Below are positions 1 through 6,519 of a stretch of DNA of 8,357 nucleotides, one piece after another (position 1 is the first letter of the stretch; every line of letters begins with the position of its first letter). Source of the stretch: Acidobacteriota bacterium (lineage in GTDB: Bacteria > Acidobacteriota > Terriglobia > Acidiferrales > UBA7541); NCBI GenBank assembly GCA_003161495.1, contig PMOP01000173.1, forward strand, positions 3,174 through 11,530, written 5' to 3'. A program made the translations under genes and the position numbers. The notes below the pieces were generated by a model. That model saw nothing but the letters and a program-made list of their open reading frames with translations, did no database searches and was not told where the DNA came from.

Positions 1-94
1 GAATTTTGTCCAATTCATCGTTTTGATGGAATGGATCAGATTCCTTTGCACTGAAGAGGAACACCGCAAAAAATCAAAATGCGAACCGCAAACG
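1..94. other. Downstream flank without a supported gene
   Basis: The stretch after the last gene shows an 8-base direct repeat, ACCGCAAA (63-70 and 85-92, plus strand), and an A-rich run (68-80, plus strand). A minus-strand frame is open from a GTG at 51 (or an ATG at 18) to the left edge, but it has no Shine-Dalgarno site and only up to 17 codons are visible, so it cannot be called as a gene. Confidence 0.3.
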
Positions 95-136
95 GCGTGA
101 GGGCCACATGCGTTGAAACACCATGCAGGCTCACGC
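95..136 (-). terminator. Hairpin at the end of the cluster, possible transcription terminator
   Basis: On the minus strand GCGTGAG (136-130) can pair with CTCACGC (101-95), a perfect 7-bp stem. Inside it, two copies of CATG (124-121 and 110-107) can add 4-5 pairs after an internal loop. The first arm contains the TGA stop of the sugar transferase. No U-run follows directly; a T-rich stretch ATTTTGATTTTTT comes about 15-30 nt later (67-80). It could therefore be an atypical intrinsic terminator, or a 3'-end stabilising stem with Rho-dependent termination further on. Confidence 0.4.
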
Positions 137-868
137 GGAATTTTTAGAAACGAATTCAGGCAGGGATTGCGCCGTGGAATCGGATCCGAGGCTTCTCCAA
201 ACATAGCGTAGTGATTGCAAACCCAACACCGTTCGGAAGAGAATTTCCAGATCCGAAAGGAAGGTGCGAGTCCTCAAATATTTGCGTGACATTTCCAATT
301 TGAACGGCAAAATTTTTGCGATGTACTGCTCCTCGTAGCAACTTTCCTGAAACAATCGTTCTTCATTGCGGAAGGCCAGTGAGGTCAGGTCCGTAATTCC
401 GGGCGGCGTTTGCAGCAGCTCTTCGTATTCGTCGCGAAACATCTCGACAAATCTCTCCACCTGAGGCCGCACTCCCACCAATTGCATCTCCCCCTTCAGC
501 ACGTTCACAAGCTGCGGCAGTTCGTCCAGTTTGTATCTTCTGAGGAATCGGCCCACTGGCGTGACCCGCGTGTCGCCGGACGCCGTCAGCAGGCTGCCGG
601 CGCAATCAGTGAACATGCTCCTGAATTTCAAAAGACGAAACATCCGCAGCTTTTTGCCAACGCGGGACTGAAAATAAAAAATCGGGCCGCCGTCGTCAAG
701 CTTGATCGCCGAAGCAATGATTGCAAATATGGGAATCAAAAATGCAAGCCCAAACAGCACACAAGCCACATCGAACACGCGCCGTAGCGTATGCCTGTCG
801 AAATTCCAGCGCGGCATGTCGGACTGCAGCGACTGGGAAATCATCGAATGAAAACCATGAGAGGCCAT
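131..868 (-). CDS. Polyprenyl-phosphate sugar-1-phosphate transferase (bacterial sugar transferase, small monotopic PGT)
   Basis: Predicted to start repeat-unit synthesis by moving a sugar-1-phosphate from a nucleotide sugar to undecaprenyl phosphate on the inner membrane. The 245-residue protein has a polar N-terminus (1-30), one hydrophobic membrane-inserting helix (about 31-54), then the family core: GPIFYFQSRVGKKLRMF (61-77) and KFRSM (81-85), RVTPVGRFLRRYKLDELPQL (101-120) with the catalytic Asp-Glu pair D115-E116, and NVLKGEMQLVGVRP (122-135). The C-terminal part has PGITDLTSLAFRNEERL (156-172). It lacks the four-helix and CoA-binding-like N-terminal region of WbaP/WcaJ-type enzymes, so it resembles PglC-sized members. 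ATG at 868 has a perfect AGGAGG 8 nt upstream. It is the last gene of the run, and its TGA (131-133) lies in the first arm of a hairpin. The first sugar cannot be told. Confidence 0.95.
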   Translation of the reverse strand: MASHGFHSMISQSLQSDMPRWNFDRHTLRRVFDVACVLFGLAFLIPIFAIIASAIKLDDGGPIFYFQSRVGKKLRMFRLLKFRSMFTDCAGSLLTASGDTRVTPVGRFLRRYKLDELPQLVNVLKGEMQLVGVRPQVERFVEMFRDEYEELLQTPPGITDLTSLAFRNEERLFQESCYEEQYIAKILPFKLEMSRKYLRTRTFLSDLEILFRTVLGLQSLRYVWRSLGSDSTAQSLPEFVSKNSA

Positions 869-876
869 GGAACAAT

Positions 877-882
877 CCTCCT
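877..882 (-). promoter_or_regulatory. Consensus Shine-Dalgarno site of the sugar transferase gene
   Basis: AGGAGG on the minus strand, 8 nt before the ATG at 868. It is the strongest ribosome binding site in the window and suggests that the priming enzyme is translated independently of the gene 73 nt upstream. Confidence 0.8.
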
Positions 883-941
883 AGCTGTTGATTTAGATTC
901 GCGGTATTACCTGTGCAAAGGAATTGGATGGGGGCGAAAGA

Positions 942-2009
942 TCATCTGGTGATGGCCGTAAGGACTTTTCGGATGGGATTCGGGCTTTCCCCGGCCGCGG
1001 GTCGATACAAGAGGGCCAGGACAAAACCGAGCGCGTAAGCGAAATGGTAGATGGCAAATGCAATTGGCAAGCAGGGAAGAAATTTCCAACCTTCCCTCTT
1101 CGCCACGGAAAACGCCGCCGCAAAAGAAGCGGCGAGATATAAACCAGCCAACCCAAGCCACACGTTAAAGAACACTTTTTGCCACAGTAACAATCCGCTG
1201 AGACTGGCTACGGCGGCGCAAAGCAATAAAATGCCTGCGGCGAGCAGGCACGAACCCGTAACAAAGTTTCGCCAAGATGCGAGCCCGCGATGGTTTCGAA
1301 TCACGGCGACTTTCCAGAATCCATATTGAAAATACTGCCAAAATAAACCCGACAGACTGGCTCTCGGCCAATACCAGGAAATAAGCCTGGGCGAACGCCA
1401 GACGGTTCCTCCGCGGGAAACAATTCGCATATTCAATTCGTAGTCCTGGCTGCGAACCAGTGTTTCGTCAAACATGCCTAAGCGTTCCAGAGTGGACTTT
1501 CGCCAGCAGCCATACGTCACGGTATCCACAGGGCCTTCGTATCCTGGGTCGCGATACTTGACGCCGCCCCTGGCGAATGGCGACTGATAGGCATGCGCGA
1601 TGGCCAGCGCCAGGTAGCCTTCCGCTTGGGTTAGCGCCGGGCCGCCCACATTGTCGGCGTGGGATTCATTGAGCACTTCAACGCACGAACGTACGTAGTC
1701 CGGGGCGTAGACGGAATGCGCGTCCATGCGAATGATGATTTCACCCCTGGCTTCGCGAATCGCGCGATTCAGTCCCGTGGAAACGATTTGTTCCGGATTA
1801 TCGAGAACTCTGAGAGCTGGAAATTTCTTTTTAAATTCGCCAAGAACCCGCCGCGTTCCGTCTTTGCTCATGCCTTCGGCGACCAGGACTTCCATTTCGA
1901 TCTCACCCAGCTCCTGGTGAAAGACGGAATCGAGAAACGCATGAATGTGCCGAATTTCGTTGCGGCAAGGCACCACCACGGAAACCTGGATTGCCCGGCT
2001 CTGTTGCAC
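942..2009 (-). CDS. Membrane-anchored glycosyltransferase family 2, ExoA (succinoglycan biosynthesis)-like
   Basis: Predicted inverting GT-A enzyme that adds a sugar to the lipid-linked intermediate at the cytoplasmic membrane face. The 355-residue product starts with the GT2 signature VSVVVPCRNE (9-18). The metal-binding D-x-D position reads DAH (96-98, in IIIRMDAHSVYAPDYV). The acceptor and catalytic part includes VDTVTYGCWRKSTLERLGMF (161-180) and SQDYELNMR (187-195), with D189 and E191 as likely catalytic-site acids. Three hydrophobic helices follow (about 250-275, 280-300, 310-335). This arrangement matches the ExoA group of GT2. The start is GTG at 2009, supported by AAAGGA 7 nt upstream; no ATG is available in frame. 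It is separated from the polymerase by 68 nt and from the priming transferase by 73 nt. The ExoA name reflects the family only; the sugar and linkage are unknown. Confidence 0.92.
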   Translation of the reverse strand: MQQSRAIQVSVVVPCRNEIRHIHAFLDSVFHQELGEIEMEVLVAEGMSKDGTRRVLGEFKKKFPALRVLDNPEQIVSTGLNRAIREARGEIIIRMDAHSVYAPDYVRSCVEVLNESHADNVGGPALTQAEGYLALAIAHAYQSPFARGGVKYRDPGYEGPVDTVTYGCWRKSTLERLGMFDETLVRSQDYELNMRIVSRGGTVWRSPRLISWYWPRASLSGLFWQYFQYGFWKVAVIRNHRGLASWRNFVTGSCLLAAGILLLCAAVASLSGLLLWQKVFFNVWLGLAGLYLAASFAAAFSVAKREGWKFLPCLPIAFAIYHFAYALGFVLALLYRPAAGESPNPIRKVLTAITR

Positions 2010-2016
2010 GGATGAT

Positions 2017-2022
2017 TCCTTT
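2017..2022 (-). promoter_or_regulatory. Shine-Dalgarno site deciding the GTG start of the GT2 gene
   Basis: AAAGGA on the minus strand lies 7 nt before the GTG at 2009. No in-frame ATG or other usual start exists just upstream, so this site supports the non-ATG start. Confidence 0.65.
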
Positions 2023-2077
2023 AAGAGAGAAATAGGCAGATCATCGGTAGACTTTTGTTAGGAAGGAAAAAATAAGA

Positions 2078-3385
2078 TCACGAGTGTTGCGCGAAAGGCT
2101 GATACGCCAGCGCGTGGACTTCCCTTACGGCTATCTCATGATCGTTCCTCTCGCACAGGCCGACAACGGCGACGGCCAGGGACAGCGCAATGGTCGGCAA
2201 TTTTTCCCAATAAAGAGTGGACAAGCCAAGACTGTCGAGAGCGAGAGCAAAGATCAGCGACACGATCAAGGCTCCCTGGAATTGAAAACGCCGATTTCCA
2301 TAGAGCAACCATCCGGCGCGAACAAATCGAAAAATGGCAGCCAGGAATAGAAGAAGGCCGGCCAAACCTAATTCAATCGAAATTGTCAGGTAGGCATCGT
2401 GCGCGCGGCCTTCGCTGCCGATCAGAGTCAAATAGTTCAATTCCTGGCCGAAGCCCTGGCCAAGGAAGGGCGCCTTTTGAATGGCTTGAAATGCCATTTC
2501 CCACCGTTCAAACCGGTGACTGAACCCTTCTCCTGTTGCCACGTTTACTTTAGTGGCCTCATCCACAAGAGGGCGGTCCAACAACCGCAATAAAATGATG
2601 ACCGATAGACACGCCGCGGCGAACAGAAGCGCCCATTTCCAACGGCGCAACAGGCACAGAAAAAGGGCGAATCCCGCAGCAAGGCTCAACGTTGTTCCGC
2701 GAACGAACACGAGAGCAGGCACTGCCGCGAATCCCAAAGCAAAGCCGGGCCACAGGATTCTGCCTGCCGGTCTCTTTGAAAAAATAATTCCACCCAGGCC
2801 GGCGGCGAAAGCCAGCAAGACCGCGGCCTGCCCAATCGTATTCGGGTTCCACGTGGTGAACGTAGCGGCGTCCTTCATCTGCTGAAAATTCGCGTACGCA
2901 TTCGAGGGCCTTGAACCCAGGTGCATGAAAACCTGGATCATCAGCGCAATTCCACCGCTCATCAGCCCGGCCAGAAAAAATCCCAGCCTTCTCTTCGACT
3001 GCACGAGACGGGGGAGAATAAATAGGATGATGGCGCATCCAGCCATTTTGACAAATGCATAGCCTTCGGGGGGCGTTCCGTGGGCGGTTTCCACAACGAT
3101 TGACAAGACGCAGGCCGCAAGGAAAAGCGCCTGCCCGATGAAAATGTTTATTTGCTCTTTGGAAAGAGGAGCGGGCGTCCACAGAACGGTGCGAGCCAGA
3201 AATAGTAGGAGCAATACGTCGTCCACACGAATATTGATCGTAGTGCCGAGGGAATAGGCGCAGTCGGGAAATCCCAGCGCGAAAGCATAAAGGAACAGTG
3301 CATACTCGGGCTTCGTCCAGAGAAACACGAGTCCAATCAAAACAGCTACGCCGAGTTCAAAATAAAGGATGAGTGTTGGATACAT
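2078..3385 (-). CDS. Wzy-type polymerase / O-antigen ligase family membrane protein
   Basis: Predicted to join lipid-linked repeat units at the periplasmic face of the inner membrane. The 435-residue protein has many hydrophobic helices over its whole length. A typical Wzy_C/O-antigen ligase core follows: FVRGTTLSLAAGFALFL (227-243), a large periplasmic loop with RFERWEMAFQAIQKAPFLGQ (291-310) ending in GFG, then AHDAYLTISIELGLAGLLLF (328-347), the equivalent of the family's H-N-x-x-L motif with Asp at the usual Asn position. ATG at 3385 is the only start after an in-frame TGA at 3398-3400; the Shine-Dalgarno signal before it is weak. It lies 48 nt after the acyltransferase stop and 68 nt before the GT2 start. 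Because a flippase and co-polymerase are in the same cluster, polymerase is more likely than lipid A ligase, but sequence alone does not separate them. Confidence 0.88.
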   Translation of the reverse strand: MYPTLILYFELGVAVLIGLVFLWTKPEYALFLYAFALGFPDCAYSLGTTINIRVDDVLLLLFLARTVLWTPAPLSKEQINIFIGQALFLAACVLSIVVETAHGTPPEGYAFVKMAGCAIILFILPRLVQSKRRLGFFLAGLMSGGIALMIQVFMHLGSRPSNAYANFQQMKDAATFTTWNPNTIGQAAVLLAFAAGLGGIIFSKRPAGRILWPGFALGFAAVPALVFVRGTTLSLAAGFALFLCLLRRWKWALLFAAACLSVIILLRLLDRPLVDEATKVNVATGEGFSHRFERWEMAFQAIQKAPFLGQGFGQELNYLTLIGSEGRAHDAYLTISIELGLAGLLLFLAAIFRFVRAGWLLYGNRRFQFQGALIVSLIFALALDSLGLSTLYWEKLPTIALSLAVAVVGLCERNDHEIAVREVHALAYQPFAQHS

Positions 3386-3433
3386 GATGATCGTTTCTCA
3401 CGCCTCTGGTTCACTTGCTTTTAGGACACGCGT

Positions 3434-3958
3434 TTACCGGACAACTTGGATCCGTGATTTTTTCTCAATGATGCGCGCCGGAACGCCCCCGGCCATGGCA
3501 AACGGCGGAACATCGTGCGTGGCCACGGAATTGGCCGCGAGGAGAGCGCCTGGTCCGATGACGACGCCCTTGGTTACCGTCGCATGCGCCGCGATCCACG
3601 CCCCTTGGCAAATATGAATGGGCTGAAGATTACTTGGACCGAACCGGTAGGATCCGTTGACTGTGGTGTGGTCACCCGTGACCAATACGGCGTACGGCCC
3701 AAGTTGCGCCTTATCCTGCAGGACGATTCCACCGCCTGCATGGAGCCAGCAACCCGTGGCGATGAAAACATCGTTGCCGATTTGCAAGCGATTCGTAAAG
3801 TTGATGGTCACATGCCGCGCGATCTGAAAATTCTCCCCACAATATTTGAATGACGGCCGCAACAGGAATCCGCGCAACCGCAATACCGGCCGCAAATCGG
3901 GCAGCCAGCTTGTAGCGATGCTGATGAAATGGAACCAGAGATATTGAAGCACTCGCAT
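3434..3958 (-). CDS. Left-handed beta-helix (hexapeptide repeat) acyltransferase, WcaF/maltose-acetyltransferase-like
   Basis: Likely transfers an acyl group, usually acetyl from acetyl-CoA, to a sugar hydroxyl of the repeat unit in the cytoplasm. The 174-residue protein has an N-terminal helical, hydrophobic stretch (about 3-30), then hexapeptide-type coils such as IGNDVFIATGCWLHAGGGIVL (60-80). The presumed catalytic histidine is H97 in VTGDHTT. The second helix part reads WIAAHATVTKGVVIGPGALL (121-140), and AGGVPARII (156-164) matches the usual closing motif of the family. The ATG at 3958 is chosen because AGGAG sits 7 nt upstream (3966-3970). A longer frame opening at 4006 would overlap the GT4 gene by 38 bases and add an arginine-rich leader unlike the family. 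It could be a serine- or pyruvate-unrelated acyl transfer (for example succinyl); acetyl is only the commonest case. Confidence 0.92.
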   Translation of the reverse strand: MRVLQYLWFHFISIATSWLPDLRPVLRLRGFLLRPSFKYCGENFQIARHVTINFTNRLQIGNDVFIATGCWLHAGGGIVLQDKAQLGPYAVLVTGDHTTVNGSYRFGPSNLQPIHICQGAWIAAHATVTKGVVIGPGALLAANSVATHDVPPFAMAGGVPARIIEKKSRIQVVR

Positions 3959-3965
3959 TCTCCCG

Positions 3966-3970
3966 CTCCT
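3966..3970 (-). promoter_or_regulatory. Shine-Dalgarno site of the acyltransferase gene
   Basis: AGGAG on the minus strand, 7 nt before the ATG at 3958. It overlaps the stop codon of the upstream GT4 gene (3969-3971), which implies coupled translation. It is the main reason for preferring the start at 3958 over the one at 4006. Confidence 0.75.
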
Positions 3971-5183
3971 ACTCCTGCGGAACCGCCGCACTCCCCGCAG
4001 GCACATTGGTATTCAGTTCCCGAAGCACCGTGGCAATGAATCGACCGAGCGTCTGCTGGCGAGCCGCGTGCAGGCCGTTGCGGATCAGGGCGCGGCGCAA
4101 TTCGCCGTCAACGATGATGCGTTCTATGGCTCGCGCCAAAGCCCGCGCATCTTTGGGAGGGACGAGCAGTGCGTCGTAACCGTCCGTGACCGTGGATGGC
4201 ACGCCTCCGGCTGTCGTGGAAATACACGGCAGCCCGTTGGCGCGCGCCTCCACCAGGACATGCGGAGTGCCCTCGGAAAGCGTTGGGAGCACGAAGATAT
4301 CCGCGGCGCGCATGCGGTCGAATAATGGCTTGCCATTTGGTACATAGCCTGTCCAGCGAATGCGATCGCAAATGCCTCGCGCCGCGGCGATGGCTTCTAA
4401 TTTGTCGCTATAGCGCGTGAATTCGCGTGGACCCACAATTTCCAGCTCCCACGGCACATCCGCGTCGAGCAGCGAAACAGCCTCCAGCAAATACTCGATT
4501 CCCTTTTCCGGACGGATGAAACCGACAAAGAGGATTCGCACAGTTTGGCTCTGGCATGTATCGAAGCGCGCGAAAAACTCACTCTCCTGCACGGTGCTCG
4601 AAACAATTTCGATCGTTCTCGAAGATGCATACGCGCGGGCCAGTTCCCGGCCATTGCAAATCAATGCGCCGTTTGTGAGCCATCGTCCAAGGCGCGTGCA
4701 AACGCGATCTTGCAGAGCGTAGAGAAACGCAAAGGCGTCTAGGACCGGCCCATTTCTGGGGCCCGTTCTGAGCAACGTCAAAGGGTCACCGACGATCCAA
4801 TGGCAAATAGGTTTGCGAAACACGGCGGCGCAAAAATACAGCACAGCCGTGTAAGGACACATTCCCCGAACGAACAGAACGTCCGCCCGGCGGCAGGTCC
4901 GCACGTAGGCGCGTGCGATTCCGAAAAAATGAAACAGCGAGCTCGTGGTGGTGCTCCAAAACGGTTGCGCGATAAGTTCGAGATTCGGCGCATCCAGCGG
5001 AAAATCAAACGGCGCGGGGGGAGAGCCCTGCACAACCCTTGCGCAAACACAGAGTTTTTCACAATGCTTGGCGAGCGCTTCGGCAACCCGCCCCGACGCC
5101 GCCTGCATATAAATTTCCCGGGTGTTGGAAAATGCGCGAACAGGAGTGACGTATCCGAGGGTTTGAATCATTGTCAGGACCAC
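3969..5183 (-). CDS. Glycosyltransferase family 4 (GT-B fold)
   Basis: Predicted cytoplasmic or membrane-associated retaining enzyme that adds one sugar to the lipid-linked repeat. Numbered from the GTG at 5183 (404 residues): the N-terminal Rossmann half includes the acceptor-side GRVAEALAKHCEKL (31-44). The C-terminal nucleotide-sugar half begins near 215 with ILFVGFIRPEKGIEYLLEA (217-235). The GT4 E-x7-E motif is E304-GTPHVLV-E312, followed by ANGLPCISTTAGGVP (315-329). Length is normal for the family. The start is ambiguous: GTG at 5183 (7 nt after the flippase stop) or ATG at 5171 (19 nt after it, product beginning MIQTLGYVTPV). Neither has a clear Shine-Dalgarno site; the ATG is perhaps more likely. 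The protein has 12 cysteines, more than its neighbours appear to have. The stop at 3969 lies 10 nt before the acyltransferase start. Donor and acceptor sugars are unknown. Confidence 0.92.
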   Translation of the reverse strand: MVLTMIQTLGYVTPVRAFSNTREIYMQAASGRVAEALAKHCEKLCVCARVVQGSPPAPFDFPLDAPNLELIAQPFWSTTTSSLFHFFGIARAYVRTCRRADVLFVRGMCPYTAVLYFCAAVFRKPICHWIVGDPLTLLRTGPRNGPVLDAFAFLYALQDRVCTRLGRWLTNGALICNGRELARAYASSRTIEIVSSTVQESEFFARFDTCQSQTVRILFVGFIRPEKGIEYLLEAVSLLDADVPWELEIVGPREFTRYSDKLEAIAAARGICDRIRWTGYVPNGKPLFDRMRAADIFVLPTLSEGTPHVLVEARANGLPCISTTAGGVPSTVTDGYDALLVPPKDARALARAIERIIVDGELRRALIRNGLHAARQQTLGRFIATVLRELNTNVPAGSAAVPQE

Positions 5184-5190
5184 GAAACAT

Positions 5191-6504
5191 TCAGGCGATC
5201 AACCGCGAGTACCGCAACCGCAAGGCGGCGACTTGCCGGAAAAACAACCTGAGATTTCCCGGTGCAAATGGCCAAAATTCAAGCGGCGAGATCCCCAACC
5301 AATTCGCCGCGGCGGCAATCAAAACGAACAACTGCGCGACCGCGCTCATCAAAACAGCGAAAGCCATGCCAATCAGCCCGAAAGGCCCTAAGAAAAACAG
5401 CGCCGCAAGGGCGAGGACGCCGGTTCCAATCAGTTGACTCACCAGCCCCGCTTGGGGTCGTCCCACGCCTCGCAATCCTTGGTTCAGGATGTTCGTCGAA
5501 CCCGCCAAGGAGGCCGCCAGGGCCAAAACCACCGCCGGCCAAACCGCACCCGAGAATTGGAATCCAAACAACGGCACCACGAGGAACGGAATCATGCAAG
5601 ACAGGACCAGACCCACAGCGCAGGACACTAAAGCGGATTGCCGGAACGTCTCGATGATAATTTTCTCCTGGCTCCCCGTATTTCTTTCGTTGGAAAGGGC
5701 GGCAAAAGAGGTGATCCCCAGTGCCTCGCCGATGGAAGACTGCCCATTGGCTAAGGCGGCGGCGACTACATAAATTCCGGCGGCCTCCGCGTTGAGCAAG
5801 CTGACGACTAGGATCGTGTCGAGTTGCAGTGAAAATAGATTGCTGATGGTTGCACCGAAATAAGGGATGCCTGCGCGCAGCAAATGCCTGCACCGGTCGA
5901 ATTGCAAATTGCCGGCGAACAAGGACTTTCTCTGAATCCAAATGCGTAAGAGGAGGGCCAGCAATTGGCTCGCGAGAAACGCGGAAACGAACCAACGCAC
6001 CTGATCTCTGCGAGTCACGGCGATTCCTGCCACGAGAATGAGATAAAAAAGAAAAAAGGAAAGCCGCAGAAGATTGTAGCGGCGCCAGCGCATTCGCCCG
6101 TGCTCGACAGCCAACAGAACTTGATTGCAAATGTCGAACGGAATGAGCAGAAGGCATAGCCGCGCGAGAAAAAGCAAATAACCCCTGTCGGATGGCAACA
6201 ACAATGGGAGCAAAAAATACCCGACCAGAAGATACAACACAGCGGTAGCCAGCCCGACCGCAACACCGACGGCGACCCAATCACTCTCTCGCCCGGGATC
6301 CCGTGCGACTTCCCGCGCCAGAACCCAGTTGCAACCCATCAATCCCAGATTGCTCAATACCGTAGGCCATAGAATGACCGTGGCGAGTTCGCCTCTTGCA
6401 ACGGGACCCAGCAAACGAGCGGTCAGAATGCCGGTGGCGGCTCCGCAAGCCTGGATTAGCAAGCTCGTGGAAAATGTTCCGATATTGGCTTTGGAAAATA
6501 TCAC
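5191..6504 (-). CDS. Wzx-type lipid-linked oligosaccharide flippase (polysaccharide biosynthesis protein, MOP superfamily)
   Basis: Predicted to move the undecaprenyl-diphosphate-linked repeat unit across the inner membrane. The 437-residue product is hydrophobic throughout, with about 12 apparent membrane helices (for example 11-31, 39-63, 81-103, 110-131, 147-166, 214-236, 290-311, 320-338, 355-372, 376-402). The N-terminus, with a short polar lead, a first helix and then LTARLLGPVARGEL (27-40), is typical of the family. A second family-like segment, LNQGLRGVGRPQAG (340-353), lies in the C-terminal half. The start is GTG at 6504: the only in-frame triplets between it and the upstream TAG contain no start codon. 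No Shine-Dalgarno site is visible, so translation probably depends on ribosomes ending the kinase gene 15 nt upstream. The next gene follows within 7-19 nt. The class is clear; substrate specificity cannot be read from sequence. Confidence 0.93.
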   Translation of the reverse strand: MIFSKANIGTFSTSLLIQACGAATGILTARLLGPVARGELATVILWPTVLSNLGLMGCNWVLAREVARDPGRESDWVAVGVAVGLATAVLYLLVGYFLLPLLLPSDRGYLLFLARLCLLLIPFDICNQVLLAVEHGRMRWRRYNLLRLSFFLFYLILVAGIAVTRRDQVRWFVSAFLASQLLALLLRIWIQRKSLFAGNLQFDRCRHLLRAGIPYFGATISNLFSLQLDTILVVSLLNAEAAGIYVVAAALANGQSSIGEALGITSFAALSNERNTGSQEKIIIETFRQSALVSCAVGLVLSCMIPFLVVPLFGFQFSGAVWPAVVLALAASLAGSTNILNQGLRGVGRPQAGLVSQLIGTGVLALAALFFLGPFGLIGMAFAVLMSAVAQLFVLIAAAANWLGISPLEFWPFAPGNLRLFFRQVAALRLRYSRLIA

Positions 6505-6519
6505 ACGGGCTAACGGCGA

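Noticed and set aside
892..918. Possible promoter before the priming transferase (TTGCAC at 918-913, TCTAAA at 897-892, minus strand)
   Set aside because: The spacer is only 15 nt and the -10 match is poor, so it is no better than chance in such a spacer.
2051..2077. T-rich run after the polymerase stop, considered as an internal terminator
   Set aside because: No GC-rich hairpin precedes the run, so it lacks the structure of an intrinsic terminator.
2559..3182. A 207-codon minus-strand frame inside the polymerase gene
   Set aside because: It is out of frame with a well-supported membrane protein, is arginine- and cysteine-rich, and has no recognisable motif.
3959..4006. Longer acyltransferase start at 4006
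   Set aside because: It would overlap the GT4 gene by 38 bases and add an Arg-rich leader. The ATG at 3958 has a good Shine-Dalgarno site at the proper distance.
4800..5252. A 150-codon plus-strand frame antisense to the GT4 gene
   Set aside because: Its composition is low-information and basic, it has no ribosome binding site or motif, and it is antisense to a clear gene.
5279..6280. A 333-codon minus-strand frame inside the flippase gene
   Set aside because: It lies wholly within the flippase gene in another frame. Its product is rich in Arg, Gly and Ala with no domain or membrane pattern, whereas the flippase frame has clear helices and family motifs. It is a shadow frame.
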